Shown piece by piece: positions 35,875 to 46,244 of a stretch of DNA of 64,000 bases. The notes beneath the pieces are model-generated. The model searched no databases. It saw only the letters and a program-made list of their open reading frames with translations, and was not told the origin of the DNA. The position numbers were made by a program, and so were the translations under genes. Source of the DNA: Proteles cristata cristata (Eukaryota; Chordata; Mammalia; Carnivora; Hyaenidae); NCBI GenBank assembly GCA_017311185.1, contig JAESUZ010000982.1, positions 62,001 to 126,000 on the forward strand, in the 5' to 3' direction. Every line of letters starts with the position of its first letter. Position 1 is the stretch's first letter.

Positions 35875-36469
35875 TGCCTAGTATGGCATGTTTAGTAGGG
35901 GATTTTATTTCTTCCCATTACCAAAAATGGCACGCACCATTGACTGTTGGTTTATGACATTCTTCTGTTTTTAAATATTCCACTAATTTTTATTGCTTAT
36001 TTTTATATTTATCCATATTACAAGTTTTCACCGTTTAAAAATTTTCAGAGTAAATATTATTATTTCTTTCACATTTTGGAATCTAGAAAGTATGAAAAAT
36101 TTGAGCACATATGGACTCACTTTTACCAGGTTTTCACCACAAACTTCACATAAAGATCCTGCCACAACCTGCAATCAGCCCAGTGGTTTCTCATTTCACA
36201 CTGCTTCTTGCATATGATAGGTGCATCCACACTGCAAAATCTCTCCCTTTTTACCATTTTTATTGTTAATAGTATTTATTTGTAAATACTATTAGATTTA
36301 TATACTAAATAAGATTATGCTTTGAAAATTTGTCTATAGTTTTTTTTTTTCCCTTAAAAATTTCCAGGTCAGACATATAAATGTATTTCCCTCACTATAA
36401 CATGATGCATTGGTTCCCACTATGTACATGGTTACATTATAGTTTATATTTTTCTTCATGGTCATACAA
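35875..36469. other. anonymous AT-rich sequence
   Basis: No gene or repeat recognised; overlapping 68- and 74-codon frames have no support. Confidence 0.45.
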
Positions 36470-36592
36470 ACAGAGAGGGCGGGAGGCAAACCATATGAGA
36501 CACTTAAATACAGAGAACAATCTGAGGGTTGATGGGGTGTAGGGAAGAGGGGAAAATGGTTGATAGGCATTAAGGGGGGCACTTGTTGGAAT
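36470..36592 (+). mobile_element. L1 LINE 3' UTR fragment
   Basis: 'gggcgggaggcaaaccatat' (36477), 'tctgagggttgatggggtgt' (36521) and 'gggggcacttgttgg' (36574) match the young carnivore L1 3' UTR. It stops before the A-tail and abuts a separate ORF2 piece. Confidence 0.75.
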
Positions 36593-36597
36593 GCTAT

Positions 36598-37875
36598 TGG
36601 GACTTCACCCAAGTAAAAACTTCTGCACAGTGTAGGAAACAATCACCAAAAGACAACTTATGGAATGGAAAAGATATTTGGACATATTTCATGACATAAC
36701 TGATAAAGGGTTGGTATCCAAAATATACCAAGAATTTATAAAACTCAACACCCAAAAAAACAAATGATCCAGTTCAAAATGGACAGAGGACATGAATAGA
36801 CATTTTTTCCAAATAAGACATCCAGATGGCTAACAGACATGTGCATAGATACTCAACATTGTTCATCATCAAGGAACAAGTCAAAACTACAATAAGATAC
36901 CACCTCACACCTGTCAGAAAGACTGAAATGAAAACCCATAAAACTAGTTTTGGCAAAGATGTGGAGAAAAAGGAACCCTCTTGTACTGTTGGTGAGAATG
37001 TAAACTTGTGTAGCCATTCTGGAAAACAGTATGGATGTTCCTCAAAAAAGTAAAAATTGAATTCCAGCAATTGCACTGCTGGATTTTTTTAATCCAAAGA
37101 ATACAAAAATATTAATTGGAAGGGATACATGCACCCCTATGTTCATAGCAGCATTTTCTACAATAGCCAAGCTATGGGAACAGCCCAAGTGTCCATCAAC
37201 TGATAAATAAAGAAGATGTAAACAGATATAACATCTAATGGAATATTACTCAGCCAATAAAAAGAATGAAATTATGCTATGTTCAATGACATAGATGAAG
37301 CTAGAGAATATTATGCTAAGGAAAAATGTCAGAGAAAGACAAATACTATATGATTTTACTCATATGTGGAATTTAAGAAACAAAACAGTGGAGCAAGGGT
37401 AAAAATAAAGAAGAGAGGCATACCAAGAAACAGAGTCTTTTTTTTTTTTTTTTTTTATTTACTTATTTCTAGGAGACAGAGAGAGAGACAGCGTGAGCAG
37501 GGGAGGGTCAGAGAGAGAGGAGTCACAGACTGAAACAGGCTCCAGGCTCTGAGCTGGCAGTCAGCACGGAGCCGACGCGGGGCTCGAACCCACGAACCGC
37601 GAGATCATGACCTAAGCGAAAGTCGGCCGCTTAACCGACTAAGCCACCCATCGCCCCGGAAGAAACAGACTCTTAATTATAGAGAACAAAATGATGGTTA
37701 ACATAGGGGAGGTAAGCGAGGGGGATAGGTGAAGTAGGTGATGGGGATTAAGGAGTGCACTTGTGATGAACACCAGGTGTTGCATGGAAATGTTGAATCA
37801 ATATATTATACTCCTAAAACTAATATTACATTGAGTGTTAACTAATTGGAATTTAAAAAAGAACTTAAAAAAAAA
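36598..37875 (+). mobile_element. L1 LINE ORF2 end plus 3' UTR, split by a SINE
   Basis: About 1.05 kb of L1. ORF2 C-terminal wording starts at 'aaacttctgcacagtg' (36617), with 'tggcaaagatgtggagaaaa' (36951), 'acaatagccaagctatggga' (37160), 'atggaatattactcagccaa' (37238) and 'tcatatgtggaatttaagaa' (37360). The 3' UTR resumes after the SINE and ends in an A-rich tail near 37870. A 75-codon plus frame at 36826-37053 is a piece of old ORF2. Confidence 0.88.
37440..37657 (-). mobile_element. CAN-SINE, recent subfamily, in L1
   Basis: Inverted copy with 'cctaagcgaaagtcggccg'. The end reads 'gccacccatcgcccc', so a small deletion affects the head. 15-bp target duplication 'aagaaacagagtctt' (37425-37439) and 'aagaaacagactctt' (37660-37674). 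Confidence 0.95.
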
Positions 37876-37974
37876 GAAAAACCAACTTGATGCAGATTAT
37901 CTATTTTATTTGATTAATGTACACAATAAATTCTGATATTTAACATTAAAATATATTACAGTGTCAAGGCTTTA

Positions 37975-38095
37975 AATCTTGTGCTTATATTATCTCACCT
38001 GATCAACACTAAAACGTTATTTAATCATCAGAGTGATCATAGTTGTATTAATAGCCACAGTTCCCAGGTGGGAAATCATAATTACAAGGAACGTT
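37975..38095 (-). mobile_element. possible MIR SINE, antisense
   Basis: 'tgcttatattatctcacctg' near 37982, then 'ccaggtgggaaatcataatt' near 38064 loosely follow complemented MIR. Confidence 0.4.
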
Positions 38096-38615
38096 TGCAT
38101 TTTCATGGAGATGGGAAGTGGTAGCACATGCTTTAGACACAGGCATATTGAACCAACTTCTTTATGTTCTGAGTCTTCTGACTGAATATGGTCCTCCCAC
38201 CCTCCAATGATTAAAAAAAAAAGACATCATACATGTTTTCCAATACTTTTAAACATGTTTGTGCATTTTCATATGCAATTAATTGTTAATTAAAATATTA
38301 CTTTAAATATTTAATAAAATTACTCATCTCTTTAAATATGTGGTCCAAATATGCAAAACAAATTGTTATACTCTCAATCAATTAACTCCTTAGAATACTT
38401 AAGGAATTAATAAATATAACAACCAGTTTTAAAAAAGTAAACACAAGAGATAAAATCTCTGCCAGGAAGATGAGGGACATAAGTCAATACCGATTGGGTA
38501 GAGGAGTATTTTCAAGGAAGAAGACTGAACACCTGTATCTCCTTAGTGTCAGAATCCCAAGTTAACATCATTAAAACTTCAGGCTTCCTGGCTCATAGAA
38601 GCAAATGCTGCATTT
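38096..38615. other. anonymous sequence
   Basis: No gene or repeat recognised; very AT-rich around 38270-38440. Confidence 0.45.
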
Positions 38616-38631
38616 AAAATATTTAAAATTT

Positions 38632-38840
38632 GGGGCGCCTGGGTGGCTTAGTCGGTTAAGCGTCCGACTTTCGCTTAGGTCATGATCTCACGTTTCGTGG
38701 GTTCGAGCCCCGCGTCGGGCTCTGTGCTGACTGCCAGCTCAGAGCCTGGAGCCTGTTTCAGTCTGTGACTCCCTCTCTCTCTGACCCTCCTCTGCTCACA
38801 CTGTCTCTCTCTCTTTCTCCTAGAAATAAATAAAAACATT
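38632..38840 (+). mobile_element. CAN-SINE, recent subfamily
   Basis: Close to the apparent consensus of the recent group: 'ggggcgcctgggtggcttag', 'gactttcgcttaggtcatga', 'ctgactgccagctcagagcc', 'tcctagaaataaataa'. Perfect 16-bp target duplication 'aaaatatttaaaattt' (38616-38631, 38841-38856). Confidence 0.97.
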
Positions 38841-38856
38841 AAAATATTTAAAATTT

Positions 38857-39419
38857 GTGGGCAGTCAGGAAGAGAACTAAATCCCAAGAGGAAGATGGAG
38901 TGGAGCATGAGCTATTGCGTATATCCAGTTTCTCTTTCTAAACACACCAATCAGGTTGTCACTTCCTCTCTTAGGAACTAGACAGCAAAGCATTGAGAGA
39001 GGAAGGTATACTACTCTACTAGTAAAAAAAGGACACCACAAGGAAACAAATGTCAAGAGTACAGAAGAGGTAACTCCCACCGCATTTAGAAAGTGAAATG
39101 GTAAAAATATTGAGTAAAGAGAGATATCTGCTTTGTCTACCTACACAGTTTGTCATGAATAGTTTTCATTAAATTATTTCACACTGTAGTAGTCTACTAC
39201 ACATAGCACCAGGGATGGGCTTCATAACTACAGGGGAAACTGTGTCAATTTTACACAATTTTTTATTACTAAAAAGTACACTAGAAAGTATTATTTAAAG
39301 ATCAAACATAATATACTTACTTTTCTTCATGGAGGTTACCAAATGGGAAATATTTTCAATTTTACGCTTAGCCTCTTCTCTGTGCCCTATATAACTCAAT
39401 AACTACTTCTTTACTACCT
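38857..39419. other. anonymous sequence
   Basis: No gene or repeat recognised. Confidence 0.45.
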
Positions 39420-39550
39420 TTATCAAATCATATTTTCCCTTCTGATCTATAAGGATGTCAAGATTGTGAACTGGGCTTTATTTATCTTTGTATGTTCCAA
39501 ACCTAGTAGAGTTGCTAGCCTATAGTTCTTTTTCAATAATTGTTTTTGAA
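39420..39550 (+). mobile_element. L2 LINE 3' end
   Basis: 'aggatgtcaagattgtgaac' (39452), 'tttatctttgtatgttccaa' (39480) and 'ttttcaataattgtttttga' (39530) follow the L2 3' end. Confidence 0.5.
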
Positions 39551-40133
39551 TCAAAATAGTCTACCAGCTAGATTTCTATGCTTAACTCTAGTCTAACTTC
39601 ACAAGCATTATTTTCAGTTTTTAGCTGGAAATGCCATTTTCCTGAATGCTTTAGAGAGATACAGATTTTTCTGGCGAACTTATTTATACAGACTGTGGCC
39701 AATCAAACTTATGGATATACTTATTAAAATCTAAATTTTTCTTTAAGATCAGTCTAATGTTTAATTCACATATGTATGTAAAATTATAAATAACACTGAG
39801 TAGTGCTTAAATTGGTCAATCAAGCTTTGTGATTAGCTTGTATGAGGACTACATTTGCTGCTATTAATGAAATAGTAATATCTTTTCTGCCAGTATGATT
39901 TCTATTTAAGTTATGCTTCATAGCTTATAAATGGATGCAGTTCTTATAAATGTCATAAGTGCCCAGTTGCTTGAAATTATAATTTCACACATACAAATTT
40001 AAATGACCTATTGTGCAAAAAGTACATTAGTTTTGAATTATTTTTAATAATATGATAGAAGAAAAACAGGCTGTTTTATCTACTTTTTATGACAACTTGT
40101 TGAAAACGAGGAATTTCAATAAAGTGATTTTTC
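39551..40133. other. anonymous AT-rich sequence
   Basis: No gene or repeat recognised. Confidence 0.45.
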
Positions 40134-40235
40134 ATAGCAATATTTTCTTTTTGTTATTTTTATTTATTTTTAATTGAAGTATAATAAACCTATGTTATAT
40201 TAGTTTCAAATGTACAATATAATGATTCAGTAATT

Positions 40236-40350
40236 CTATGTTGTGATGTGTACCAGGTGACTTATGGAAGTGCTGAATCACTGTATTGTACACCTGAAAC
40301 TAATATTACACAGTATGTTAACTAACTAGAATTTAAATAAAAACTTAACT
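40236..40350 (+). mobile_element. nested L1 LINE 3' tail
   Basis: Sense L1 end inside the antisense L1: 'tgctgaatcactgtattgta' (40272), 'cacctgaaactaatattaca' (40292), 'atttaaataaaaacttaac' (40331). Confidence 0.75.
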
Positions 40351-40353
40351 TAT

Positions 40354-40568
40354 GGGGCGCCTGGGTGGCTTAGTCGGTTAAGCGTCTGACTTTCGCTTAG
40401 GTCATGATCTCGCAGTTCGTGGGTTCGGGCCCCGCGTTGGGCTCTGTGCTGACAGTCAGCTCAGAGCCTGGAGCCTGTTTCAGAGTCTGTGTCTCCCTCT
40501 CTCTCTGACCTTCCCCTGCTCATGCTGCCCCCCTCTCTCTCCTAGAAATAATAAAAATATTAAAAAAA
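40354..40568 (+). mobile_element. CAN-SINE, recent subfamily, at an L1 tail
   Basis: Full copy with 'gactttcgcttaggtcatga' and 'tcctagaaataataaa'. Target duplication 'aaacttaacttat' (40341-40353) and 'aaatttaacttat' (40569-40581). It inserted in the A-rich end of the nested L1 tail. Confidence 0.96.
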
Positions 40569-41379
40569 AAATTTAACTTATATATAATTCAGTACTCATC
40601 ATGATAAGTGTACTCTTAATCCTCTTTATAAATTTCACTCAGCCACCCACCCTCCCTCTGGCACCCATCATTTTGTTCTCTGTATTTAAGAGTCTGTTTG
40701 TTTCTTTTTTTCTTTATTAATTTTTGTGTGTTTCTTAAATTCTGAATATAAATGAAATCATATGGTATTTGTCTCTCTTTGACTTATTTCACTTAGCATT
40801 ATACCCTGTAGGTCCGTCCATTGTGTTGCAAATGGCAAGATCTCATTCTTTTTAACTGCTGAATAATATTCCACTACATATGTACTATATTCTTTATCCA
40901 TTCATTTATGAATGGGCATTTGGGTTGTTTCCATATATTAGCTATAGTAAATAATTCTGCAATAAGCACAGGGGTCAGTGTTTTTGAATTAGTGTCTTCA
41001 TTTTCTTTGGGTAGCAGGCACTATGGAAGATAGTATAGAGGTTCTTTAAAAAATTAAAATTAGAATTACCAGATGATACAGTATAGCAAAGTATTTTTAT
41101 TTCTATCATAAGAATAGCTGAATTATTTCAACATAAATGCGGTAGTGAACATTATAAGAAAATTAGTATTAGAAATCATAAGGTCTTCTTCAACGATATA
41201 ATTAATTTGCCTGCTTTATTGCTTAGTTACAAAAATGTTAAATGTTTAAAATATAGGTTTATTTTATTTATTAAAATAAATATTTTATTTTTTTAGATAC
41301 ATGCCTTTTCTGTTATTTTATTTATTAATAAATGAGTACTGACTTGAAATACAAACCTGTAACATAGTAGAAAATTTTT

Positions 41380-41589
41380 TTTTTAATGTTTTATTTATTT
41401 CCAGGAGAGAGAGAGAGAGAGTGTGAGCAGGGGAGGGTCAGAGAGAGAGGGAGTCACAGACTGAAACAGGCTCCAGGCTCTGAGCTGGCAGTCAGCACAG
41501 AGCCCGAAGCGGGGCTCGAACCCACAAACCACGAGATCATGACCTAAGCGAAAGTCGGACGCTTAACCGACTAAGACACCCAGGCGCCC
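41380..41589 (-). mobile_element. CAN-SINE, recent subfamily
   Basis: Inverted copy with 'cctaagcgaaagtcggacg'. 17-bp target duplication 'catagtagaaaattttt' (41363-41379, 41590-41606). It lies 811 bp from the plus-strand copy at 40354, forming a close inverted pair. Confidence 0.96.
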
Positions 41590-41606
41590 CATAGTAGAAA
41601 ATTTTT

Positions 41607-42129
41607 AATGAATGGAGAAGCAATTATATGCATAGTAACTGAAGGGGAAGGAGAATCAAATCAGAAAAGGACATAATCACAATTTTCACTGAAATCCAAA
41701 GCCAGCAGATGGAGTTTTTCAGTTACTGTCATATAATCTTTAGTCGAAGCTGCCATCTAACAAAATATAAGAAATTTAGAAATTCCACAAATACCCATCT
41801 TTAATTAAAACTACTCAGTCACAACTTTTAAAATGTAGATTATTTTCAGTGAAGTAATATTGAAATACCTTTATTATTTTATTATCCATGTTTTAGTTTC
41901 TGTGAGTCCATCAAGCATCACATTTCTGGTTATACAAGGGAATTTTATTGGGACTGAAGTCACATATCAGTACTTCGATATTTAGGTAATAAATGTTTAT
42001 AAGGTAGTCAATTTTACACGTATCCCAGTGTTTACTGATCTATCACTTCAAGCACAAAATATACACAGTATTCCATGGTGGTCATAGCCAAAATAAATGA
42101 ATGTGGGCAGGCACTGTGAAAATTTTTTG
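41607..42129. other. anonymous sequence
   Basis: No gene or repeat recognised. Confidence 0.45.
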
Positions 42130-42335
42130 ATGTATCCGAATTTATCTGCAAGTCATTATGAAATAAATACTATTATTAAGCCATCATTTTTACATTTGAG
42201 AAAATATGGAATTATAGCGACTAAGGGATGAGCTCAGTCATATAGCTCAAAGGGAAATGGAATGTAAAAACTTTGGTCTGAGTTCAGAACTAATACTCTT
42301 AGGATTCATATGAGACTGCCTCTATAACTATAGCT
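42130..42335 (-). mobile_element. MIR SINE, antisense
   Basis: 'atactattattaagccatca' (42167), 'tttacatttgagaaaatatg' (42189), 'gatgagctcagtcatatagc' (42227): complemented MIR, diverged. Confidence 0.5.
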
Positions 42336-43179
42336 CTCTCTGCTCCATCTCACCACTTCTTACATGATTCTGAAGTTCCCAGAGACCCTTCTTTAGAAAT
42401 GTTATATATATTATGAAAATAAAACATTCAGAATTTACAGCAAAATTGTTAAAAGCAATATCAACAAAGAATTGATCCCTAGGAATAAAGTTTAGGCACA
42501 CCTATAACACTTGTAGTAAAATTCTTTATTGACAGTTTGCACATACATCCCCTTTGTATCTTTGGCCTGGACTTTGGAACGTAATTTCCCATACAAAGAG
42601 TGGTTGGCTATATATCTCAGCAAGCCCATTTTGAAGATAAACCTGTTTGATTTCCGAACCTTAAGTTTGAATATTCTTTTCATGTATAAGTAGGATGTAT
42701 CTTTTCTTATTTTTTCCCAATTTAAAATAAAATCTGAGTCTTCGTCTACTACAGAATATAGAATATGGGGCTAAAAGCTTTCAGTTCTTTTCAAATATAT
42801 AAACATTTATATTTAGAGCATATCATTTTTTACATCGATCACTACACATTATGGGAAACAGCTGTTCAGAACCAGAGCCTAGAAAGATGGCTAACTGCTT
42901 TCTTTCATTTGGATACTGTCAATGGCTAGATACCCATTTGTTGTTATCTCCTTCTAACCCTCTTCTAGATTACAGTCCTATATGAGCTGGGCTTTAGCTG
43001 CCTCACACTCCCAGAGGAAATCTTCTGTGTTATCTGATCTGTGCCCACAACCTCCCTGAACTCATCTCCTCTTCAGAAATCTAGGAGGTTTTCAAGCACT
43101 CCAGAGAAAAGTTATACTTAATTCTTCTTTTACTAGACAATTAAACCGCCCATTTAACTTTCCTACAACTTTGGAAATG
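42336..43179. other. anonymous sequence
   Basis: Nothing assigned. About 42930-43090 is less AT-rich but has no recognised family or coding signal. Confidence 0.4.
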
Positions 43180-43290
43180 TCTCTAGAGAATCTTGAGTAT
43201 TTTACAGATGAAGGATTTGAAATCCACTTGGGATCTAATGACTACCTCTGAGAACCAAGGCACAAATCCATGACCAGTGTTTTCTTAATT
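43180..43290 (-). mobile_element. possible MIR SINE, antisense
   Basis: 'tattttacagatgaaggatt' (43198) and 'aggcacaaatccatgaccag' (43258) weakly match complemented MIR. Confidence 0.4.
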
Positions 43291-43559
43291 AAGGAAATGT
43301 AATCTTTAGTTAAGGTGAGAAGTAAAAATGCAATGTAACATCTGAATTAACATACCATTCCAAGAATCATAGCTGGCCAAACTTATAAGTTCAGATCCTG
43401 TTAAAAATTATGGAAAATTATTAATATTTAATTCTGATTTTAGATGACTACATTCATAGATTTTTTTTTTTTGGACTACTGAGAGTAAATTGTTAATCAA
43501 AATCACCACACATTTGCTAAAATGTGTCTCAATAAAATCCACTTTACCATCATATATAT

Positions 43560-44060
43560 TGTCAATATTTTTCCACCTTTATTGGCTTATAAATGACAAA
43601 TAAAAAGTGTACATATTTAAGACATATGATATCTTGATATACCTATTCATTGTGACATGACAACCACAATCAAGCAATTAAAATATCCATTGCCTCACTT
43701 ATTTTTTTTTTTAATATTTTTATTTATTTCTAGGAGAGAAAGAGAGACAGCGTGAGCAGGGGAGGGTCAGAGAGAGAGGGAGACACAGACTCTGAAAGAG
43801 ACTCCAGGCTCTGAGCTGGCAGTCAGCACAGAGCCCGACGCGGGGCTTGAACCCACGAATCGTGAGATCATGACCTAAGCGAAAGTCGGACGCCTAACCA
43901 ACTAAGCCACCCAGGCGCCCCCATTGCCTCACTTATGATACCATATTTTATTTATGTGATTAAGATCTATTCTCTATAATTAAGAGCTACTCTCTTAGCA
44001 AATTTCAATTATATAATGCATTGTCTCTTAATATAATCCATTTTATTATCTATTTGTCAA
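43560..44060 (-). mobile_element. old L1 LINE 3' end, antisense, split by a SINE
   Basis: Complement of an old L1 end: 'ttattggcttataaatgaca' (43579) before the SINE; 'attaagagctactctcttag' (43979) and 'caaatttcaattatataatg' (44000) after it. Confidence 0.65.
43703..43920 (-). mobile_element. CAN-SINE, recent subfamily, in L1
   Basis: Inverted copy with 'cctaagcgaaagtcggacg'. Perfect 16-bp target duplication 'ccattgcctcacttat' (43687-43702, 43921-43936). Confidence 0.96.
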
Positions 44061-44739
44061 GAGGGTAAGCTTTTTCATTTTGCTCTATGGCCAAAAATTG
44101 CCATGGCCAGGCACTGAGAAATTTGCTACGTTTTCTGACATTCTCACAACTCTTCTGTGTATTTATGTACTTATTTTTTACCTATTCTGTTTGCAGTACT
44201 ATCTTTTGCGTTTCCACTTAATTCTATATAAGTAGTAGTTCATTGTTTTAAATTTTAAAACTTGCCCATGCTTATTTTTTAACTAGAGAAGTAAATTAAT
44301 TATATCAGATTTAATTAATAAGGATTTTAATTTAATTATCACTTAAAGTATAGGCATACCTATAATTTATGCTGTCTGAAAAACTATTCAAATATGTACA
44401 TTAAAATGTTATGTTGGTGCTTAAAATATCAATCAAACTGTCCACCCATTGATACTCACTAGATAGATCAATCATGAGTTTGTGAAATACTAGAAACTAC
44501 TCAGGCACTTAAGTGCAAACTTCAAAAAGAAAATAATATATTAAGTAATCAATACCTAAAGTTAAATATAGTCCTACCAATACAACAAAGTTGTGCTTAA
44601 TGGAAAATTATTTGCACTTCCTTGTTTTTTTAAACCTAAATTGACTGATCCAAATTAAATACAACTAAGCATTCATTTCCTCTTTACACTAACCATATGT
44701 CAAGCTGTGAATAAAGACAAATGGCTACTGGCTACCATA
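44061..44739. other. anonymous AT-rich sequence
   Basis: No gene or repeat recognised. Confidence 0.45.
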
Positions 44740-44905
44740 ATGAGAACCCATAGTCTAGACATGTCTGTATTTAACGTCTACTTCTACCACTTACTTATTT
44801 GATCAATGCATCTCTTTCTGCATCTGGAAACAAGGACAAAACATCAATCTCACGGAATTTTTGAGGAATGTTATGCAAAGAAACTGCTTATTACATATGT
44901 TCAAG
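44740..44905 (+). mobile_element. MIR SINE
   Basis: 'cttctaccacttacttattt' (44781), 'ctctttctgcatctggaaac' (44812), 'tgaggaatgttatgcaaaga' (44862) keep MIR order. Confidence 0.5.
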
Positions 44906-44983
44906 CATGATTTGAATTAGACATTATTTTTAAAAATTACATTTGCTATTTAATAACTTCTAGTTATAAAACACGTGACATGA

Positions 44984-45200
44984 CGGGCACCTGGGTGGCC
45001 TAGTCAGTTAAGCATCTGACTTTAGTTCAGTTTAGATCTCCTGGTTCACAAGTTCAAGTCCCCCATCTGGCTCTGTGCTCACAGCTCAGAGCCTGGAGCC
45101 TGCTTTGGATTCCGTGTCTCCCTCTTTCTCTGCCCCTCCCTTGTTCGCACTCTCTCTCTTTCTCAAAAATAAATAATTTTAAAATATAAATAACAAAACA
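44984..45200 (+). mobile_element. CAN-SINE, older type
   Basis: Head 'cgggcacctgggtggcctag', body 'ctcagagcctggagcctgct', CT tract and 'aaaaataaataa' tail. Imperfect duplication 'aaacacgtgacatgac' just before it and 'aaacatgaaatgac' (45201-45214). The 128-codon minus frame at 45054-45440 crosses this SINE and is not a gene. Confidence 0.93.
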
Positions 45201-45214
45201 AAACATGAAATGAC

Positions 45215-45769
45215 CTAATAATTTTCTTTTGGTACTGATGAAAACATAAAACAACTTCACAGACTTTTGACTTTTTTTTTTTTCAGTACACATCCACTGA
45301 AACAATTTTTCCATGCATTTACACACACACATATATGCACATAGACACACATTTTTCATTTCCAGAAGATTGTTTAAACAATATTCATATTTGCTTATGT
45401 TTATTAATAATAAACTTAAAGAAACTAGCTGTAGAGCCAACTTTATAACTCCTGCTTTATTACAAATCTTAGTTTTTTGTTGTAGATGCTGGAAATGACT
45501 TAGAAGTGTTCCACATTATATTACCAGCAGTTCTGTTATACATATTTATAGTCAAACTTAGTATGCTTTACTGAAAATATTAACTTTGACTATCATTTTA
45601 CATTTCTGACATTTGTTGCATTCTTAGTGAGAATCAGTGTCATATGTAATTTGATTCATTTATTCATTCATTTATTCATTTCAAGCAGCCACATTTAATC
45701 CATACTATAAATTTTATTGAGTGCTTTTATATTTTATCTTACTGATTTTTACTGAGTATTTATAATCTC
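45215..45769. other. anonymous sequence
   Basis: Contains a CA-rich patch (45320-45350) and a TTCATTTATT-type run (45655-45685). No gene. Confidence 0.45.
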
Positions 45770-45981
45770 TTTTTAAAATAAATTAAATATTTATTTTTAA
45801 GAGAGAGTGAGAAACAGGGTAGGGACAGAGAGAGAGAGGGACAGAGGATCCAAGTTGGCTGGCTCTATGCTGACAGCAGAAAGCCTGATGGAGGGCTCCA
45901 AGTCACAAACTGTGAGATCATGTGAGATCCTGACCTGAGCTGAAGTTGGATGCTTAACTGACTGAGCCACCCAGGTGCCCC
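45770..45981 (-). mobile_element. CAN-SINE, older type, with internal 11-bp duplication
   Basis: Inverted copy ending 'ccacccaggtgcccc'. The B-box side shows a doubled 'tgtgagatc' stretch (45910-45928), a small insertion relative to other copies. Confidence 0.9.
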
Positions 45982-46060
45982 AAGTGTTTATTTTCTCTTA
46001 AAAAATCTTGGAGGAGGACCAAGAAACTGAGAATGCCACCATTTTTTCTGACTTTCTTTT

Positions 46061-46220
46061 AAAGTTGGAAGTTTTCTTGTATTTTATTATTGAGATTAAT
46101 GCCTATATATATGCATATATGTACATATGTATACATATACAAAGTTGGAAGTTTTCTTGTATTTTATTATTGAGATTAATGCCTATATATATGCATATAT
46201 GTACATATGTATACATGTAT
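46061..46220. repeat. 80-bp tandem duplication
   Basis: Two head-to-tail 80-bp units (46061-46140 and 46141-46220), each starting 'aaagttggaagttttcttgt'. They differ at two bases near the end of the unit, in the TA/TG-rich part. The 78-codon plus frame at 46008-46244 simply translates the repeat twice. Confidence 0.95.
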
Positions 46221-46244
46221 ATATACACATACACTGACTTTTAG

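Larger units (their letters stand above)
40148..41082 (-). mobile_element. 5'-inverted L1 LINE (twin-primed)
   Basis: Most of the element (40148-41014) reads as complemented L1 3' UTR: 'tttttaattgaagtataata', 'ctgtatttaagagtctgttt' (40681) and 'gacttatttcacttagcatt' (40781). At about 41015-41020 the sequence flips to sense ('gaagatagtatagaggttct', then 'aattaaaattagaattacca'), the layout left by twin priming. A decayed duplication, 'atagcaatatttt' (40134-40146) and 'atagcaaagtattttt' (41083-41098), brackets it. A plus-strand L1 tail and a SINE are nested inside. Confidence 0.8.

Noticed and set aside
36826..37053. 75-codon plus frame as a gene
   Set aside because: It is a remnant of L1 ORF2, out of frame with its surroundings.
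45054..45440. Longest open frame, 128 codons, minus strand
   Set aside because: It starts inside a CAN-SINE and runs through AT-rich DNA; no domain, splice or homology support.
46061..46220. Repeated protein in the 78-codon frame
   Set aside because: The repeat in the translation comes from a non-coding 80-bp DNA duplication; the frame has no other support.
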